Shown in pieces: positions 38,832 through 46,901 of a stretch of DNA of 64,000 nt (position 1 is its first letter; each line of letters begins with the position of its first letter). A program made the translations under genes and the position numbers. The DNA lies in the NCBI GenBank assembly GCA_041499965.1, contig JBGQLG010000003.1:1-64000 (forward strand), written 5' to 3'. This stretch comes from AR5 sp041499965 (lineage in GTDB: Bacteria > Methylomirabilota > Methylomirabilia > Rokubacteriales > CSP1-6). Below the pieces are notes generated by a model that did no database searches, had not been told where the DNA came from, and saw nothing but the letters and a program-made list of their open reading frames with translations.

Positions 38832-39962
38832 GTGACTGCTTCGTACGACGACATCGCCGCGCAGCTCGCGCGCCTGGAGCGTCTACCCGCTGCCCAACCC
38901 GGGGTGGTGAGCGTCTACCTGAACACGCGGTGGTCGGATGAGCACCAGCGCGATCGGACCCGCATCTTCTTGACCGGGGAGCTTCGCCGGGCCAGAGAGG
39001 CCGGTGGGGTCGAGCCCGAGGATCTCGACTGGATCGAGCGAGAGGGCGACATGCTCGTCGACCAGGCCGAGCTGTCGGAGGCCAAGGGTGTCGCGCTGTT
39101 CGCGTGCCGGTCCCTGGGCCTGCGCGAAGTGATTCCCGCCCGCATCCCGTTTCACGAGCGATTCGTCGTGGCGGAGCGGCCCGACCTCGGCGGGCTCGCC
39201 GAGCTACTCGACGAGCACGCCTCGGCGATCGTCGTCTTCGTCGACGGCGAGAGTGCACGGCTGCTTCCGCTTCATCCGAGCGGGGCCGGCGCCGAGGTGG
39301 CCCTCGAACGCGACGTGCCGGGGCGCCACACGCGAGGGGGCTGGGCGCAGCTCGCCCAGTCACGCTATGCCCGGCACATCGAGACCCACCGCGATCGACA
39401 CTTCGAGGCGGTCGCCGACGCCGTCACCCACATCGCCGACACACAGGCGATCCATCGCATCCTGCTGGCCGGTCACGAGAACGAGCTCGCCGCCTTCCGG
39501 AACCAGCTTCCCGAGCGGCTGCAGCAGCTGGTGGTGGGGCAGATCCACGCCACCCGCTGGGAGCCGGCGAGTGCCATCCTGCGGCGGGCGTCCGAGCGAC
39601 TCGACCTGCAGGAGCACAGCGACGAGGTGGGCGATGTCGACGACGTCCTCACCGAGGCCGCGAAAGGCGGGCGGGCTGTCGCCGGTCCTGGCACGCTGGT
39701 CGCCGCCCGCCGCGGGGCGATCCATCGGCTCTACATCCTGGCCGATCTGCATCGCCCGGGCCGAGCGTGCGAGCGCTGTGGCGCGCTGCAGGAGGCGGGC
39801 GAGAGCTGTTGGTTGTGCGGAGGGCCCACGCGCGAGATCGAGCTGGCCGCCGCCGTGGTGGATCGCGTGCAACGGACCGGGGGCACGGTGGAAACGGTCC
39901 TCTCCCACGCGGGCCTGGCCGCGGCGGGAGGGCTGGCCGCGCGCCTCCGATACAGCCTGTAG
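38832..39962 (+). CDS. bacterial eRF1/Vms1-like (baeRF) protein with zinc ribbon
   Basis: 376 residues. The order of domains resembles archaeo-eukaryotic release factors: an N-terminal domain with VVSVYLNTR near 25-35, a middle VLRF1-like RNase-H-fold domain with RYARHIETHRDRHFEAVADA near 180-200, and a C-terminal L7Ae-like domain with a zinc ribbon (CERCG, CWLCGG, near 317-338). Such proteins are proposed to act in ribosome rescue; Rv2629 of the DosR regulon is a relative. AGGAGG lies 8 nt before the GTG start. Peptidyl-tRNA hydrolysis remains an inference because no GGQ motif is seen. Confidence 0.82.
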   Translation: MTASYDDIAAQLARLERLPAAQPGVVSVYLNTRWSDEHQRDRTRIFLTGELRRAREAGGVEPEDLDWIEREGDMLVDQAELSEAKGVALFACRSLGLREVIPARIPFHERFVVAERPDLGGLAELLDEHASAIVVFVDGESARLLPLHPSGAGAEVALERDVPGRHTRGGWAQLAQSRYARHIETHRDRHFEAVADAVTHIADTQAIHRILLAGHENELAAFRNQLPERLQQLVVGQIHATRWEPASAILRRASERLDLQEHSDEVGDVDDVLTEAAKGGRAVAGPGTLVAARRGAIHRLYILADLHRPGRACERCGALQEAGESCWLCGGPTREIELAAAVVDRVQRTGGTVETVLSHAGLAAAGGLAARLRYSL

Positions 39963-39997
39963 GCCTGCTGGGTCGCGCGCTCCGGCTCCTGGCGTTC

Positions 39998-40465
39998 ATG
40001 GCGCCGGCCTATGTCGCCACCATGGCGGCGCCCCTGACCAGGTACTGGAGAGGCTGGAACCGGCCGATCAACGCGCGGTGGCTCGGCAGTCACAAGACCG
40101 TGATCGGGTTCGCCGCCGGGCTCCTGGGCGCGCTGAGCACGAGCTTCGTCCAGCACGCCATCGGCTGCGACACGGGCATCGTCGACGTCGACAACTGGGC
40201 CGAGCTCGGCCTGCGCTTCGGTCTGGGGGCGATGGCGGGCGACAGCGCCAAGAGCTTCTTCAAGCGTCGCCTGGGGATTCCCCCAGGGGAGCCATGGCTG
40301 CCGTTCGATCAGGTCGACTTCGTGCTCGGAGCGTTGATCCTCGTCGCGCCCCGCTCGACCCTCGGCCTCGGTGACGTCACCCTCGTGCTCTGCCTGAGCT
40401 TCGGCGGACACATCGCCGTCAACCATGCGGCGTACTGGCTCGGCCTTCGCGACGTGAGGTGGTGA
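39998..40465 (+). CDS. CDP-archaeol synthase (CarS/DUF46)-like membrane protein
   Basis: 155 residues with about four membrane helices. The cytoplasmic loop GLGAMAGDSAKSFFKRRLGI followed by PPGEPWLPFDQVDFVLGA matches the catalytic loop of CarS, the CTP:2,3-digeranylgeranylglycerol-phosphate cytidylyltransferase of archaea, a relative of CdsA. In a bacterium it may activate another lipid alcohol phosphate. It starts 35 bp after the eRF1-like gene; the exact start is uncertain because hydrophobic sequence is open upstream. Confidence 0.82.
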   Translation: MAPAYVATMAAPLTRYWRGWNRPINARWLGSHKTVIGFAAGLLGALSTSFVQHAIGCDTGIVDVDNWAELGLRFGLGAMAGDSAKSFFKRRLGIPPGEPWLPFDQVDFVLGALILVAPRSTLGLGDVTLVLCLSFGGHIAVNHAAYWLGLRDVRW

Positions 40466-40639
40466 CGGTCGGACGAGAGTGCCCACCCTCTCCCGCCGTT
40501 TGCGCCGAGGGCGCGGCCGGGCCGTGGAGAACGTCGCACACGATCCGCTTGACAGCGGCTGACATGCCGCGCTGAGCCAGTATCGGGTCTCCCTTGCCGG
40601 AAGCGGGGCGCGTAGACAACCACGCCCCTCGGACACGCC

Positions 40640-40677
40640 TGGGGCGCCGGTGCCCCATCTGGGGCAGCCGTGATCGG
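40640..40677. promoter_or_regulatory. tandem enhancer-like sites upstream of the first BON locus
   Basis: TGGGGCGCCGGTGCCCCA (40640-40657) and TGGGGCAGCCGTGATCGG (40660-40677) lie exactly 20 bp apart, at about -110 and -90 from the predicted start. The second BON locus has the same arrangement. Confidence 0.8.
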
Positions 40678-40731
40678 TGTCGATCTCGGCCCGGTGCCGC
40701 GGAACTCTTGATTCTCAAGAGCTCGCAATGT

Positions 40732-40747
40732 TGGCAACGCGGATGCA
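40732..40747 (+). promoter_or_regulatory. sigma-54 promoter of the BON-Usp-nrdJ operon
   Basis: TGGCAACGCGGATGCA on the plus strand, GG-N10-GC. The predicted start near 40758 leaves a long leader of about 95 nt before the BON ATG. Confidence 0.78.
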
Positions 40748-40852
40748 CCGCTCGGCATCGCGTCCGATCACAACGAGACGACGAGCACGGCGCTGCGTGC
40801 TCCGATGCCATTGGACGGAGATGATGCTGCGATGGGATGCGGAGGAACAGTC

Positions 40853-41041
40853 ATGATCCAGGGACCCAGGAAGACGGACACCCAGATCCATCACGACGTG
40901 CTCGAAGAGCTCAAGTGGGATTCGCGCGTCGACGAGACGGAGGTGGGGGTCGAGGTCGGCAAGGGGGTCGTCACGCTGACCGGCACCGTGTCGAGCTGGG
41001 CCAAGCGGATGGCGGCCCAGGAAGCGGCGTGCCGGGTGTGA
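40853..41041 (+). CDS. truncated BON-domain protein (first copy)
   Basis: 62 residues: one BON domain (KTDTQIHHDVLEELKWDSRV then GVVTLTGTVSSWAKRMAAQE) that stops after ACRV. The intact copy at 51148-51822 is nearly identical here and continues for another 160 residues with two more BON domains, so this copy has lost its end by deletion. GGAGGA precedes the ATG. The TGA overlaps the ATG of the Usp gene by one base, so it may persist mainly as a translational leader. Confidence 0.82.
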   Translation: MIQGPRKTDTQIHHDVLEELKWDSRVDETEVGVEVGKGVVTLTGTVSSWAKRMAAQEAACRV

Positions 41042-41637
41042 TGACCGCCGTCCCGAAGGGGCCGGCGCAGGAGATCCTGGTCGCCACCGACTTTTCGGAC
41101 ACCGGCGCCGCCGCCCTCGATGTGGCCGGGCAGTATGCGCGGGCGCTCCACGCGCGTCTGCACCTGCTGCATGTCTTCACCGAGGATGTCGACACGACGC
41201 GCCTCCTCGGCGACGCGGCCGCCGCGGTGGGAGGGGACGTTCCCGTGCTCATGGCCGGGACCGGCGGCGACCCTGCCGAGGAGATCCTGCGCTACGGCAC
41301 CCAACACGCGATCGACCTCATCGTCGTCGGTACGCACGGGCGCACCGGCGTGAGCCGGGTGCTCCTCGGCAGCGTGGCCGAGCGCGTCGTGCGCGGCGCC
41401 CGCTGTGCCGTGCTCGTGGTGCCGGCGCGCCGACAGCGTGCGGCGCCGGGGCCCGCCGCTCCGGCGGCGGCCGGCGGGGCGCTCGATGCGGAGGAGGCAG
41501 AGCCGCGGGCGCCGGCGCGACTCTGCCTGGTCTGCGCGACGCCCACCCCCGATCTGATCTGCGAGCCGTGCCGCGCCCGCATCCGCGGCGAGGCGCTGGA
41601 GCGCAAGCAGCGCGAGGAGCGCCCGGGGAGGCCATGA
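41041..41637 (+). CDS. universal stress protein with C-terminal zinc ribbon
   Basis: 198 residues. A UspA domain (about 8-138) with the complete loop GTHGRTGVSRVLLGS is followed by an Ala/Pro-rich linker and a CxxC pair of knuckles, CLVC and CEPC, separated by 10 residues (about 161-177), then a basic helix (RGEALERKQREER). The zinc ribbon suggests a nucleic-acid or protein contact not usual for Usp. A near-identical protein is encoded at 52565-53155. The ATG is coupled to the truncated BON stop; its own stop overlaps nrdJ. Confidence 0.9.
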   Translation: MTAVPKGPAQEILVATDFSDTGAAALDVAGQYARALHARLHLLHVFTEDVDTTRLLGDAAAAVGGDVPVLMAGTGGDPAEEILRYGTQHAIDLIVVGTHGRTGVSRVLLGSVAERVVRGARCAVLVVPARRQRAAPGPAAPAAAGGALDAEEAEPRAPARLCLVCATPTPDLICEPCRARIRGEALERKQREERPGRP

Positions 41638-43448
41638 CGCCGGCGGCCGCCGGGCGCCCTGGGATGCCGGACCAGAGCCACCCGTCTCGGATGTCGCCCA
41701 ACGCCCTGCGCGTGTTGCGGGCCCGGTATCTCAGGCGGGAGGCCGTCGGCAACATGGTCGAGGCGCCCGAGGAGCTGTTCCGTCGCGTCGCCCGCACGAT
41801 CGCCCAGGCCGAGGCCCTCTTCGGGCGGGCTCGCGACGCCGAGCGTTGGCAGGAGAGGTTCGAGGCCGTCATGGTCGACGGTGACTTCCTGCCGAACTCC
41901 CCCGTACTCATGAACGCCGGCACCCCCCTCGGGCAGCTCGCCGCGTGCTTCGTGCTGCCCGTGCAGGACTCGATGGAGTCGATCTTCGACGCGCTCAGGT
42001 CCATGGCACTCCTGCAGCGCGCGGGAGGCGGCACCGGCTTCTCGTTCTCGGCGCTCCGTCCGCGTGGCGACGTCGTCGGCTCGACCGGCGGCGAGGCCTC
42101 GGGGCCCGTGTCGTTCATGCGGGTGTTCGACACCGCCACCGAGCACATCAAGCAGGGTGGGCGCCGTCGCGGGGCCAACATGGGCGTGCTGCGGGTGGAC
42201 CACCCGGACATCCTCGAGTTCGTGGACGCCAAGCTCGACGGCCGCAGCCTGCGGAACTTCAACCTGTCGGTGGGCGTGACCGACGATTTCATGCGGGCCG
42301 TCGAGGCCGGCCGGTCCTACGACCTGGTCCACCCGGGTCGCCAGCAGGCCACGGGGCGGCTACCCGCGCGCGACGTGTTCGAGCGGATCGTCGGCGCGGC
42401 CTGGACGGCCGGCGATCCCGGGATACTGTTCCTCGACGCGATCAATCGTGCGAACCCGCTGGCTGGGCTGGGCCCGATCGAGGCCACGAATCCCTGCGGC
42501 GAGGTCCCGCTACGGCCGTGGGAAAGCTGCATCCTCGGCTCGATCAACCTGGCCCACGTGGTGATCGGCGGGGCGGTCGACTGGCAGCGGCTCCGCGCGC
42601 TCGTCGACACCGGTGTCCGGTTCCTCGACGACGCCATCGAGGTCAACCGCGAGCCGCTACCCCAGGTCGCCGCCGCGACCCGCGCCGCCCGCAAGATCGG
42701 CCTCGGGGTCATGGGTTTCGCCGAGTGTCTGATCCTCCTCGGTGTCGGCTACGACAGCGACGAGGCCAGCGCCTGGGCGGAGCGGCTCATCGGCTTCATC
42801 GCGGCCGAGGCGCGCGCGGCGTCGCGCCGGCTCGCGGAAGAGCGTGGCGTGTTTCCGGACTGGAGTCGTAGCATCTATGCCATCACCGGCGAGCGCGTGC
42901 GCAATGCGACCCGGCTCTCGATCGCGCCGACCGGAACGATCAGCATCATCGCCGGGACGAGCGGCGGCATCGAGCCGCTCTTCGGCCTCGCCTACCGTCG
43001 CCAGCACACCCTCGGCGGGGAGCCGATCGTGGAGGTCAACCCGGTCTTCCTCAGGCATGCCGAGACGCTCGGACTCGACACCGGCCGCCTGCTCGCTGAC
43101 GTTCGCGTGGCCGGGCACCTCGCCGCCGTGCCGGGTGTTCCCGAGACGGTCCGTCGCCTGTTCGTCACGGCGACCGAGGTTCCCGTGCGCCGGCACCTCG
43201 CGATCCAGCACGCGTTTCAGCGCCACGTCGACAACGCGGTGTCCAAGACGATCAATCTTCCGGTCGACGCGAGCCTCGCGCAGGTGGCCGAGGCGTACCG
43301 GGAGGGCTGGCGCCTCGGTCTCAAGGGCGTGACGGTCTACCGCACCGGATCGAGGGCGGGTGAGGTGCTGACGCTCGGTGCCGAGGAGCCGCTGGAAGCG
43401 CGCGAGCTCTTCGCCAAGTGCGACCCCGGCGCCTGCCGGCTGTCGTGA
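41634..43448 (+). CDS. nrdJ: class II (B12-dependent) ribonucleotide reductase
   Basis: 604 residues, the compact adenosylcobalamin-dependent form related to mycobacterial NrdZ. Visible motifs are LPNSPVLMNAGTPLGQLAAC near 83-102, GGTGFSFSALRPRGD near 130, the active-site region FNLSVGVTDDF, ATNPCGEVPLRPWESCILG near 283-302 and TGTISIIAGTSGGIEP near 430. A C-terminal cysteine pair (KCDPGACRLS) could re-reduce the active site. It makes deoxynucleotides without oxygen, fitting DNA repair in hypoxic resting cells. The ATG overlaps the Usp stop (ATGA). Confidence 0.94.
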   Translation: MTPAAAGRPGMPDQSHPSRMSPNALRVLRARYLRREAVGNMVEAPEELFRRVARTIAQAEALFGRARDAERWQERFEAVMVDGDFLPNSPVLMNAGTPLGQLAACFVLPVQDSMESIFDALRSMALLQRAGGGTGFSFSALRPRGDVVGSTGGEASGPVSFMRVFDTATEHIKQGGRRRGANMGVLRVDHPDILEFVDAKLDGRSLRNFNLSVGVTDDFMRAVEAGRSYDLVHPGRQQATGRLPARDVFERIVGAAWTAGDPGILFLDAINRANPLAGLGPIEATNPCGEVPLRPWESCILGSINLAHVVIGGAVDWQRLRALVDTGVRFLDDAIEVNREPLPQVAAATRAARKIGLGVMGFAECLILLGVGYDSDEASAWAERLIGFIAAEARAASRRLAEERGVFPDWSRSIYAITGERVRNATRLSIAPTGTISIIAGTSGGIEPLFGLAYRRQHTLGGEPIVEVNPVFLRHAETLGLDTGRLLADVRVAGHLAAVPGVPETVRRLFVTATEVPVRRHLAIQHAFQRHVDNAVSKTINLPVDASLAQVAEAYREGWRLGLKGVTVYRTGSRAGEVLTLGAEEPLEARELFAKCDPGACRLS

Positions 43449-43491
43449 CGTGCGGTCACGGCGGCCGCGGCGCCCCTTCGTTCCCTCGTCG

Positions 43492-43911
43492 TCACTCCAC
43501 CTCGAGCGCGTCCTCCACGGCCCGGAGCACGTCGATATAGCTGACGATGCCGATGATCTGCCGGGTGCCGGCAGGGACCACCGGGATCGCGCCGACCTTG
43601 TGCTCGACGAGTAGCGAGATCAGCTCGCCCATCTCGGCATCCGGCTCGACGGCGACGATGTCGGTGCTCATGATCTGGACCACCGGGAGGGTGAGCCGTC
43701 GCCGCAGGGCGTCGGCGCCTTCGTCGGTGAGCAGGCGGGTCACCTCCAGGGTGCCGATGTCTCGGTCGCTCAGCATGCCGACCAGTGCCCCGCCCTCGAC
43801 GACTGGCAGGTGCCGCACGTCGAGCTCGCGCATCAGATCCCACGCCTCCGCGATGCTGGCCTGGGGCGTCACCGTCGCGGGATTCGCGGTCATCAACTCT
43901 TGGGCTATCAT
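43492..43911 (-). CDS. CBS-pair protein
   Basis: 139 residues with two CBS motifs (about 3-57 and 78-135): AQELMTANPATV, RHLPVVEGGALVGMLSDRDI, MSTDIVAVEPDAEM and VGAIPVVPAGTRQIIGIVSY. AAGGAGGAG precedes the ATG. It is a monocistronic unit, with its own sigma-54 promoter, convergent with nrdJ. Nucleotide sensing is inferred. Confidence 0.92.
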   Translation of the reverse strand: MIAQELMTANPATVTPQASIAEAWDLMRELDVRHLPVVEGGALVGMLSDRDIGTLEVTRLLTDEGADALRRRLTLPVVQIMSTDIVAVEPDAEMGELISLLVEHKVGAIPVVPAGTRQIIGIVSYIDVLRAVEDALEVE

Positions 43912-43966
43912 CGCACTCCTCCTTCAGGCGGTCGCGGTGCCATCGCTGTATCGTCACGGGCGAGTG

Positions 43967-43982
43967 TGCAAGCGACCCGCCA
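43967..43982 (-). promoter_or_regulatory. sigma-54 promoter of the monocistronic CBS gene
   Basis: TGGCGGGTCGCTTGCA on the minus strand, GG-N10-GC with a full TTGCA box. The predicted start near 43956 gives a 45-nt leader. Confidence 0.76.
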
Positions 43983-44044
43983 GGTCGGGGTACGCGAGAC
44001 TGCGCGAATTCGCGTACGTTCGCGGCACGTGGTGGGTGGTGGTC

Positions 44045-44082
44045 TGCGGACGCTGCGCCTCATCTGGGGCGAGCCTGGGACA
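44045..44082. promoter_or_regulatory. tandem enhancer-like half sites upstream of the CBS gene
   Basis: A site with right half CGCCTCA (44045-44062) and one with left half TGGGGCG (44065-44082) lie 20 bp apart, at about -98 and -118. Each keeps only one good half. Confidence 0.55.
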
Positions 44083-44151
44083 CGGCGCGCCTCACGCCCC
44101 TCGCCGGCCCTTGAGCGCCTGGACATCGAGGATCGCGAGCAACCTGGTCGA

Positions 44152-45999
44152 TCACTCGTAGAGTGAATCGAGCAGCGCCGCATACCGTGCGGCCACGGCC
44201 TTGCGCTTCACCTTCTGGGTCGGCGTCATCTCGCCGGCGGCCTCGGTGAACTCGGCCGGCACGAGGGCAAATCGCTTGACCCTCGCATAGGATTGGACCT
44301 CGGCGTTCTTCGCCTCGACGATCTTCGCGACCCGCCTCACGACCTCCGGATGGCGGATGAGCTGCGCGTAGTCGCCGTCGAGAATGCCCCGGGCCCGGGC
44401 GAACCGCTGCAGCGCCTGCGGACTGAGCGCGATCAGGGCGGTGGGGTACGGCCGCCGATCACCGTAGACGAGAGCCTGGCTGATGAAGGGATCGCTGCGC
44501 AGGAGGTTCTCCAGGTGCTGGGGCGCGATGTTGACCCCGCCCGAGGTCACGATGAGATCCTTCTTGCGGTCGGTGATGTAGAGGAAGCCGTCCTCGTCGA
44601 TCCGTCCGATGTCCCCCGTCTTGAACCACCCATCGGCGCCCAGGACCTGCGCGGTAGCCTCTGGCTGGTTGAGGTACCCACGGTGGGCGATGTTCGCGCC
44701 GCGCGCGAGGATCTCACCATCTGGAGCGATCCGCAGCTCGACGCCGGGAATGGGCGGGCCGACGGACCCGAGCTTGAAGCGATCGACTCGGTTGAAGGTC
44801 AGCACCGGACAGGCCTCGGTGAGCCCGTAGCCCTCCAGGATCAACACCCCGGCCGCATGGAAGAACTCGGCGAGCTCATTGCCGAGTGGCGCTCCGCCCG
44901 ACACGGCGAAGCGCAGGCGGCCGCCGAGCGGCTGGCGCAGCCGGGCCAGGACCAGGTGATCCGCGAGACGATGCCGAAGACGCAGACGCCGCGGGACCGG
45001 CTCACCGGCGCGTTGCCGCCGTGACATCTCGGATCCGACGCGCATCGCCCAGGCGAACGCCCGGCGCTCGAGCCAGGTGCCGGCATCGACGCCGGCCAGG
45101 ATCGCCGCGTGAAGCTTTTCGAACACCCGGGGAACGGCGAACAGGAAGTGCGGACGCACCTCGAGGAGATCGCTCCGGATCGTCTCCAGGCTGGTGGCGA
45201 AGGCGGTGACGAGGCGACGGTGCACGCCGAGGAAGGCCTCGGCCCGGGCGAAGGAGTGCGCGAGCGGGAGGAAGAGCAGGTGGACGTCGCCGGGCTGGAC
45301 GCCGGGGATGCGGGATAGCGCCACGAGGGTGGCCATGTGGTTGCCGTGGGTCTGCACCACGCCCTTGGGCTCTCCGCCGGTGCCGGAGGTGTAGACGATC
45401 GTGGCGACGTCGGCGGGCCCCAGAGACGCGAGGCCCTCGGTGAGTCGGCTGGCCAGCTCGGGCTCTCGCGCCCGGCCGATCTGACGCAGCCGGGCCCACG
45501 TCAGCACGGACGGATCGTCAGCCGCGTCACCGTCGATCACCACGATCTCCTGCAGCCGCGGCATCTGCGAGCGGGCGGCCAGCGCCTTCGCGAGCTGCGC
45601 CCGGTCCTCGACGATCAGCGTTCGCGCATCGGCGTCGTTGACGATGGAGGCGACCTGGGCGGACGTGTACGTCGCGTAGATCGGCACGGTCACGCAGCCC
45701 GCGGAGAGGATGGCGAAGTCGGTCTGGACCCATTCCGCGCGAGTGCCTGAGAGGAGGGCCACGGCATCCCCTCGTCGGCGGCCACGCGCGAGGAGCCCCA
45801 GGGCCAGCCCGCGCACCCGGTCGCCGACGTGCTTCCAGGTCAGCACGGTCCACGCGTCGCCCCGCTTGACCAGCTGGGCCGGCTGGCCAGCATCGGCCGC
45901 GACGCGGGTCCAGAACATCGCGCCGAGCGTGTCGTCGCTTGCCACGGGGAGTTCCAGCCTCGCCGACAGGCCACGACGGGTCTCGGCGGTGGGAGCCAT
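44152..45999 (-). CDS. long-chain acyl-CoA synthetase (AMP-forming, FadD-like)
   Basis: 615 residues of the ANL superfamily. The AMP-binding loop is VYTSGTGGEPKGVVQTHG near 188-205, followed by GYGLTEACPVL near 365 and YITDRKKDLIVTSGGVNIAP near 480. The C-terminal hinge and catalytic lysine region (MTPTQKVKRKAV) are present. It activates a fatty acid to acyl-AMP, then acyl-CoA. It is downstream of two small genes and shares their sigma-54 promoter at 46429-46444. Its lipid may feed membrane remodelling or storage lipid turnover, by inference. Confidence 0.93.
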   Translation of the reverse strand: MAPTAETRRGLSARLELPVASDDTLGAMFWTRVAADAGQPAQLVKRGDAWTVLTWKHVGDRVRGLALGLLARGRRRGDAVALLSGTRAEWVQTDFAILSAGCVTVPIYATYTSAQVASIVNDADARTLIVEDRAQLAKALAARSQMPRLQEIVVIDGDAADDPSVLTWARLRQIGRAREPELASRLTEGLASLGPADVATIVYTSGTGGEPKGVVQTHGNHMATLVALSRIPGVQPGDVHLLFLPLAHSFARAEAFLGVHRRLVTAFATSLETIRSDLLEVRPHFLFAVPRVFEKLHAAILAGVDAGTWLERRAFAWAMRVGSEMSRRQRAGEPVPRRLRLRHRLADHLVLARLRQPLGGRLRFAVSGGAPLGNELAEFFHAAGVLILEGYGLTEACPVLTFNRVDRFKLGSVGPPIPGVELRIAPDGEILARGANIAHRGYLNQPEATAQVLGADGWFKTGDIGRIDEDGFLYITDRKKDLIVTSGGVNIAPQHLENLLRSDPFISQALVYGDRRPYPTALIALSPQALQRFARARGILDGDYAQLIRHPEVVRRVAKIVEAKNAEVQSYARVKRFALVPAEFTEAAGEMTPTQKVKRKAVAARYAALLDSLYE

Positions 46000-46041
46000 T
46001 CGCTCCCACCGCCGAGCCGCGGCCGAGGCGGGATGGCGCCG

Positions 46042-46124
46042 TCAGGCGCTCAGCCTGACCTTCAGCTCGTCCTGGAAGTGAAGCGCCAGATGGTCCACGA
46101 TGCGCTTGTCGGATTCTTCAGCAT
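46042..46124 (-). pseudogene. frameshifted small protein upstream of the acyl-CoA synthetase
   Basis: An AGGAGG box and ATG at 46124 open a frame MLKNP that soon derails. If one base is restored in the CCGAC stretch near 46110, it continues as DKRIVDHLALHFQDELKVRL and ends in SA with TGA at 46042. The second part looks like genuine coding sequence. Either a one-base deletion has broken a 27-residue protein or the assembly has an error. The family is not recognised. Confidence 0.5.
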
Positions 46125-46172
46125 CTCGGCCTCCTGTTCTGTGTCCATGCCGGGACTGTGGTCATCGGTCCG

Positions 46173-46400
46173 TCACGCCGTCTCGGCCAGGCATCGGGTC
46201 ACCTCATCGACGCGATCCGCGGCGCGCAAGCGCAGCGGCGCGATGCCGCGGTGGAAGAAGTCGCACATGATCCGATTGGCGTCCGCCCAGCTGTCGGTCG
46301 ACACCGCGGTGTGGTGCGCGCACAGCGCCTCGCCCCCCACCATCTGTTGCCCACACACCGAGCACAGGCTCGTCACGATCAGATCTTGAAGTCTCGGCAC
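46173..46400 (-). CDS. small cysteine-rich zinc-binding protein
   Basis: 75 residues. A knuckle CSVCGQQMVGGEALCAHH near 13-30 supplies three Cys and two His for zinc; the rest is helical (WADANRIMCDFFHRGIAP). The GTG start at 46400 is preceded by GAGGG. A sigma-54 promoter and two enhancer-like sites lie upstream at the standard distances. I do not know its function; it leads the operon with the frameshifted small gene and the acyl-CoA synthetase. Confidence 0.72.
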   Translation of the reverse strand: MPRLQDLIVTSLCSVCGQQMVGGEALCAHHTAVSTDSWADANRIMCDFFHRGIAPLRLRAADRVDEVTRCLAETA

Positions 46401-46428
46401 CGTGGACCCTCACGTACGCCAACGCCGG

Positions 46429-46444
46429 TGCATCAGCGATGCCG
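46429..46444 (-). promoter_or_regulatory. sigma-54 promoter of the zinc protein/acyl-CoA synthetase operon
   Basis: CGGCATCGCTGATGCA on the minus strand, GG-N10-GC. The predicted start near 46418 leaves an 18-nt leader containing GAGGG before the GTG. Confidence 0.76.
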
Positions 46445-46494
46445 GAGTCGAACGCTGGAGTTTCGAATGCTTCGCCGCCGCGCGGCGGCGGCGG

Positions 46495-46532
46495 CGAGGC
46501 ATCGGATTCCCATGTGTCCCGGCCTCGCCCCA
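46495..46532. promoter_or_regulatory. tandem enhancer-like sites upstream of the zinc protein gene
   Basis: TGTCCCGGCCTCGCCCCA (46515-46532) and the weaker CGAGGCATCGGATTCCCA (46495-46512) lie exactly 20 bp apart, at about -106 and -86 from the predicted start. Confidence 0.72.
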
Positions 46533-46580
46533 CGGCGCGGGATCGCCCGGCCCAGCCGTCGCACCGTTCCTGGCATCACC

Positions 46581-46874
46581 TCACGCCGGGAGCACGAGCT
46601 CGAAGCGTTCCCACGGGATGGCGGTCCAGGTCTCGGTGTGGCCGTGCCCGTACGAGCGAATGACGGCCACGACCTTGGACGCCACGATCTCGTCGGGCGC
46701 CTCGAAGATGTCGAGGTAGTCGCAGGGGCCAAGGATTGCGTAGTTGGCCACCCACTTCACCTGCGGACAGTCCTGGCGGATGTGATCGGCGACGGCACGT
46801 TCCAGGCGCTTGAGCTCGCCGGGCATCTTCACCGCCTCGGGCGTCAGTCGGGTCAGGACCACGTACGTTGGCAT
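46581..46874 (-). CDS. GYD-domain protein
   Basis: 97 residues with a ferredoxin-like fold and the family core GPCDYLDIFEAPD near 49-61, the position of the GYD motif (here CDY). It starts YVVLTRLTPEAVK. GYD proteins are small, dimeric and of unknown function. AGGAGA precedes the ATG. It lies 27 bp after ligA and is probably the last gene of the PolX-LigA operon. Confidence 0.88.
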   Translation of the reverse strand: MPTYVVLTRLTPEAVKMPGELKRLERAVADHIRQDCPQVKWVANYAILGPCDYLDIFEAPDEIVASKVVAVIRSYGHGHTETWTAIPWERFELVLPA

Positions 46875-46901
46875 GTTCGTTCTCCTCTCACGGGCCTCTT
46901 G

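Noticed and set aside
40466..40600. Possible minus-strand small gene between CarS and the first BON locus.
   Set aside because: The best frame (starting MSAAVKRIVCDVLHG near 40560) has no ribosome-binding site or recognisable homology; I see no gene here.
46472..46489. GC-only hairpin CGCCGCCGCGCGGCGGCG as terminator.
   Set aside because: No T-run follows on either strand and it lies between a promoter and its enhancer sites, so it is probably just composition.
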